Virus record (IMG/VR): IMGVR_UViG_3300044648_000092
Location: 1-48,159 of that record
Strand: one strand, 5' to 3'
DNA length: 48,159 nt
Source of the DNA: a virus
The position numbers and the translations under genes are program-made. The notes under the pieces are model-generated. The model saw nothing but the letters and a program-made list of their open reading frames with translations, did no database searches and was not told the origin of the DNA. Every line of letters starts with the position of its first letter. The first letter of the stretch is position 1. This document shows, in pieces, positions 46,341 to 48,159 of this stretch.

Positions 46341-46540
46341 ACGCCACCCCCTTGAATGCTTTGCACGAGGCGCACCTTCTGGCATGCACCATTTATTTCA
46401 ATGCCCTGCTTCTTGCCTTCCTTGATCGTGTCGGCAAGGTTCGCTTCGCAGCCCTGCTGCGACTCGAACACCACCGCAATCGGCACCTTCCCCGGCGACA
46501 CAGCCAGCAGCAACCAGACGAGAATTACAGTTGAGGTCAT
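46337..46540 (-). CDS. Small exported protein
   Basis: This gene encodes 67 residues from ATG 46540 (ATGA overlap). A signal-peptide-like start (STVILVWLLLAVSPG) precedes a mature part with two Cys (SQQGCEANLADTIKE, NGACQKVRL), which could form a disulphide in the periplasm. It may be a surface or lysogenic-conversion protein. Confidence 0.55.
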   Translation of the reverse strand: MTSTVILVWLLLAVSPGKVPIAVVFESQQGCEANLADTIKEGKKQGIEINGACQKVRLVQSIQGGGV

Positions 46541-48093
46541 TTCAATACTCCTAAGAGGTCGGCCAGTTGTCCAGCGACTTCGGTAATGACTGGTCCCCAG
46601 TCGGTGGAATCGGGCTGCATGCGGTAGAGAGACACCCCGCTATACCAAGGCATAGAATCGAGGTCCAGGCGATAGCGCCAAGCAGGACGGGAAGGGGTAA
46701 GCACCCATGTAGGTACGCCCATGCTTCCAGCAAGGTGAACGACGCTTGTGCAGACAGTAATAACAAGGTCGAGATTGGCGACAAGACCCGCCGTTTCATC
46801 ATAGTTAGCGTTGTAGACAGCTTCCGGCCAATGGTGAATTTGAATGCCATGTTTATCCTTTAGTTGTTGAACCTCTTGCTCTGCCGGGGTGTATTGCAGG
46901 CTGATGAAATTGACGTCTTGCTTCAGGATCGGCAGCAGGTTTTCCAACTCAATCGAACGCACTTCCATCCGGGTCCGCTTATGCCCGCCGATCCATGAAA
47001 TGCCGATGTTCGGCTTGCGCGGTAGCTCCGCAAGTTTGGCCTGCCAGTAGTCTTTCGACCGTTGGGTAGGCGTTAGGAATGGAGTGCCGGGGAAGCTGTC
47101 GAGGTTCGACCGATAGATGCGACCGAGGCCACCAATCGAAATCTTGGCGTCGAAGTTATAGCGCGGGGTGCCATCGGGTTTCACCGGCCATGTAATGACT
47201 TCATCTTCCCGAGTCGGATAAATCGGTACGTTCGGGAAGGAATTAGCAAAAAGCGTATGGAGCTTTTTATGGCATTCAAAGACGGTTTCAGGGCAATCGC
47301 GGAACAGGTCGGGCAGCATTGAAGCAAAGAGGATTTCATCACCAATACCTTGCTCCCCATAGACAACCACACGTTTCCCCGGTGTACCGTCCCACACCGG
47401 CAGCGGTACTTTCGTGTAATTGCGGTCCATACGGACTTTCGCCGGGATGCCCCAGTCGTATTCCTTCCAGCCCTTTTCATAGTCGCCCATTTCCAGATAG
47501 GTCAGTGACAGGTTCCAGTGCGCTTGTGCATGGTCCGGCTGCACTTCCAATGCCTTGAACAAGTGCTCTTGCGCCTTTTCCGGCTTGCCTTCATTGATAT
47601 ACAGCGTGCCGAGGTTGTTCTGAATGTCCGGGTTCAGCGGTACACCGTCTTGCGCCCGCTGGAAATAGTCCCGCGCTTCGACCGTCTTGTTTTCATGCTT
47701 GTAGCAAGTGCCAATCGCGTTGAGTAATTCGCTGCGCTTGATCGACAGGAATTCGGCCATCGCGTCGGGGTTGTTCCCCTTCGGGATGATGCCGACCCGC
47801 TTGAAGCCATCCATCAGGCCGTCCATGCTCGCGTAGGCTTTTTGCAGCAGCACATGCGCCAACCCGTTCTTTTCCGCGACCGCGTAATTCATGCCGAGCG
47901 CGGCGAGCACCACCGGGTTATCGAAATCGAGGTTCAGCAGTTCCAGGTAAATGCGTTCGGCTTCCTTTCGGTTGCCCGCCTTTTCCAGTTCGGTTGCCTC
48001 GTAAAATGGATTGAGGATCTTCTTCGGCGTCGCAGCCGGAAGACCCATCACCACACGCTTGTCCGCATCATCCAGAAACATTTCGACGGTCAT
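46537..48093 (-). CDS. TPR-containing glycosyltransferase (GT9/GT41-like)
   Basis: This gene encodes 518 residues from ATG 48093 (GGAAG five bases upstream; also at position 61 of the first repeat copy). Residues about 15-200 are tetratricopeptide repeats (AERIYLELLNLDFDNPVVLA, LNAIGTCYKHENKTVEARDY, QNNLGTLYINEGKPEKAQEH, WNLSLTYLEMGDYEKGW). The C-terminal half is a GT-B fold of heptosyltransferase type: VVVYGEQGIGDEILFASMLP, NIGISWIGGHKRTR and DLVITVCTSVVHLAGSMGVP. TPR plus GT-B is the layout of protein O-glycosyltransferases. It is the first gene after the head genes, so a virion protein may be the target. Confidence 0.8.
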   Translation of the reverse strand: MTVEMFLDDADKRVVMGLPAATPKKILNPFYEATELEKAGNRKEAERIYLELLNLDFDNPVVLAALGMNYAVAEKNGLAHVLLQKAYASMDGLMDGFKRVGIIPKGNNPDAMAEFLSIKRSELLNAIGTCYKHENKTVEARDYFQRAQDGVPLNPDIQNNLGTLYINEGKPEKAQEHLFKALEVQPDHAQAHWNLSLTYLEMGDYEKGWKEYDWGIPAKVRMDRNYTKVPLPVWDGTPGKRVVVYGEQGIGDEILFASMLPDLFRDCPETVFECHKKLHTLFANSFPNVPIYPTREDEVITWPVKPDGTPRYNFDAKISIGGLGRIYRSNLDSFPGTPFLTPTQRSKDYWQAKLAELPRKPNIGISWIGGHKRTRMEVRSIELENLLPILKQDVNFISLQYTPAEQEVQQLKDKHGIQIHHWPEAVYNANYDETAGLVANLDLVITVCTSVVHLAGSMGVPTWVLTPSRPAWRYRLDLDSMPWYSGVSLYRMQPDSTDWGPVITEVAGQLADLLGVLK

Positions 48094-48159
48094 GGTCACT
48101 TCCATAAAAGAAAAACCCCCAGTCGCCGGAATCACGAATGAGGGTTTGGGTGGGGTCAA
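48033..48159. repeat. Terminal direct repeat, copy 2 (circle junction)
   Basis: Exact second copy of bases 1-127. Removing one copy gives a circular unit of about 48,032 bp in which the leftward late operon runs without a break from position 183 into the TPR glycosyltransferase gene. Confidence 0.9.

Overview
The window is one complete circular phage genome. Its first 127 bases are repeated exactly as its last 127, the usual sign of a circular contig joined at a k-mer of 127, so the unit genome is about 48,032 bp. The phage looks like a temperate podovirus: it has a P22-type portal, scaffold and large terminase, tandem head-tail adaptors, a stabilisation-type tail protein and three large ejection-type proteins, but no tape measure, major tail tube or sheath. 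A tyrosine integrase sits next to a 50-bp copy of the 3' half of a bacterial tRNA-His gene, the likely attP. The tRNA type, moderately high G+C and protein resemblances suggest a betaproteobacterial (Burkholderiales-like) host; this is an inference.

Layout. The late genes form one leftward transcription unit that starts near 17 kb, runs down to position 1 and continues across the circle junction from 48 kb to 32.1 kb. Its order is: small genes, terS, terL, FkbM methyltransferase, 2OG-Fe(II) oxygenase, portal, scaffold, a host-surface cassette (GH16 glycanase, DUF4874/DUF4832 protein, beta-rich repeat proteins), major capsid protein and a small head protein. Past the junction come a TPR glycosyltransferase, a SAM methyltransferase, a GT8-like glycosyltransferase, two adaptor paralogues, tail proteins, three ejection proteins and the lysis genes (GH24 endolysin, two holin candidates, Rz and Rz1).

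The early genes form a rightward unit from 18.66 to 32.13 kb. It begins with many tiny genes and then has DUF932, a winged-helix replication initiator containing five tandem 22-bp iterons followed by an A+T-rich tract (probable origin), a lambda P-like helicase loader, a nuclease-like protein, an ERF annealing protein, an SSB-like protein ending DDDIPF with a membrane ORF overprinted on its linker, a Gp157-like protein, small coupled genes, a DUF4224 excisionase candidate, integrase, attP, and a lipoprotein.

The control region lies between 17.0 and 18.66 kb: a long gene-poor stretch with repeat clusters, a two-gene rightward unit, a 13-bp inverted repeat, a leftward gene for a possible ribbon-helix-helix/GAGRK protein, a 22-bp palindrome and a good sigma70-like early promoter. 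No CI-like repressor is recognisable, so the ribbon-helix-helix protein is the best lysogeny-control candidate.

The most interesting points are: the overprinted membrane ORF in the SSB-like gene; the origin built into the initiator gene; the attP with putative arm sites; an ADP-ribosyltransferase-like tail on an ejection protein; five protein- or sugar-modifying enzymes spread through the virion operon; an intrinsic-terminator-like hairpin inside terS; and recurrent hairpins between early genes.
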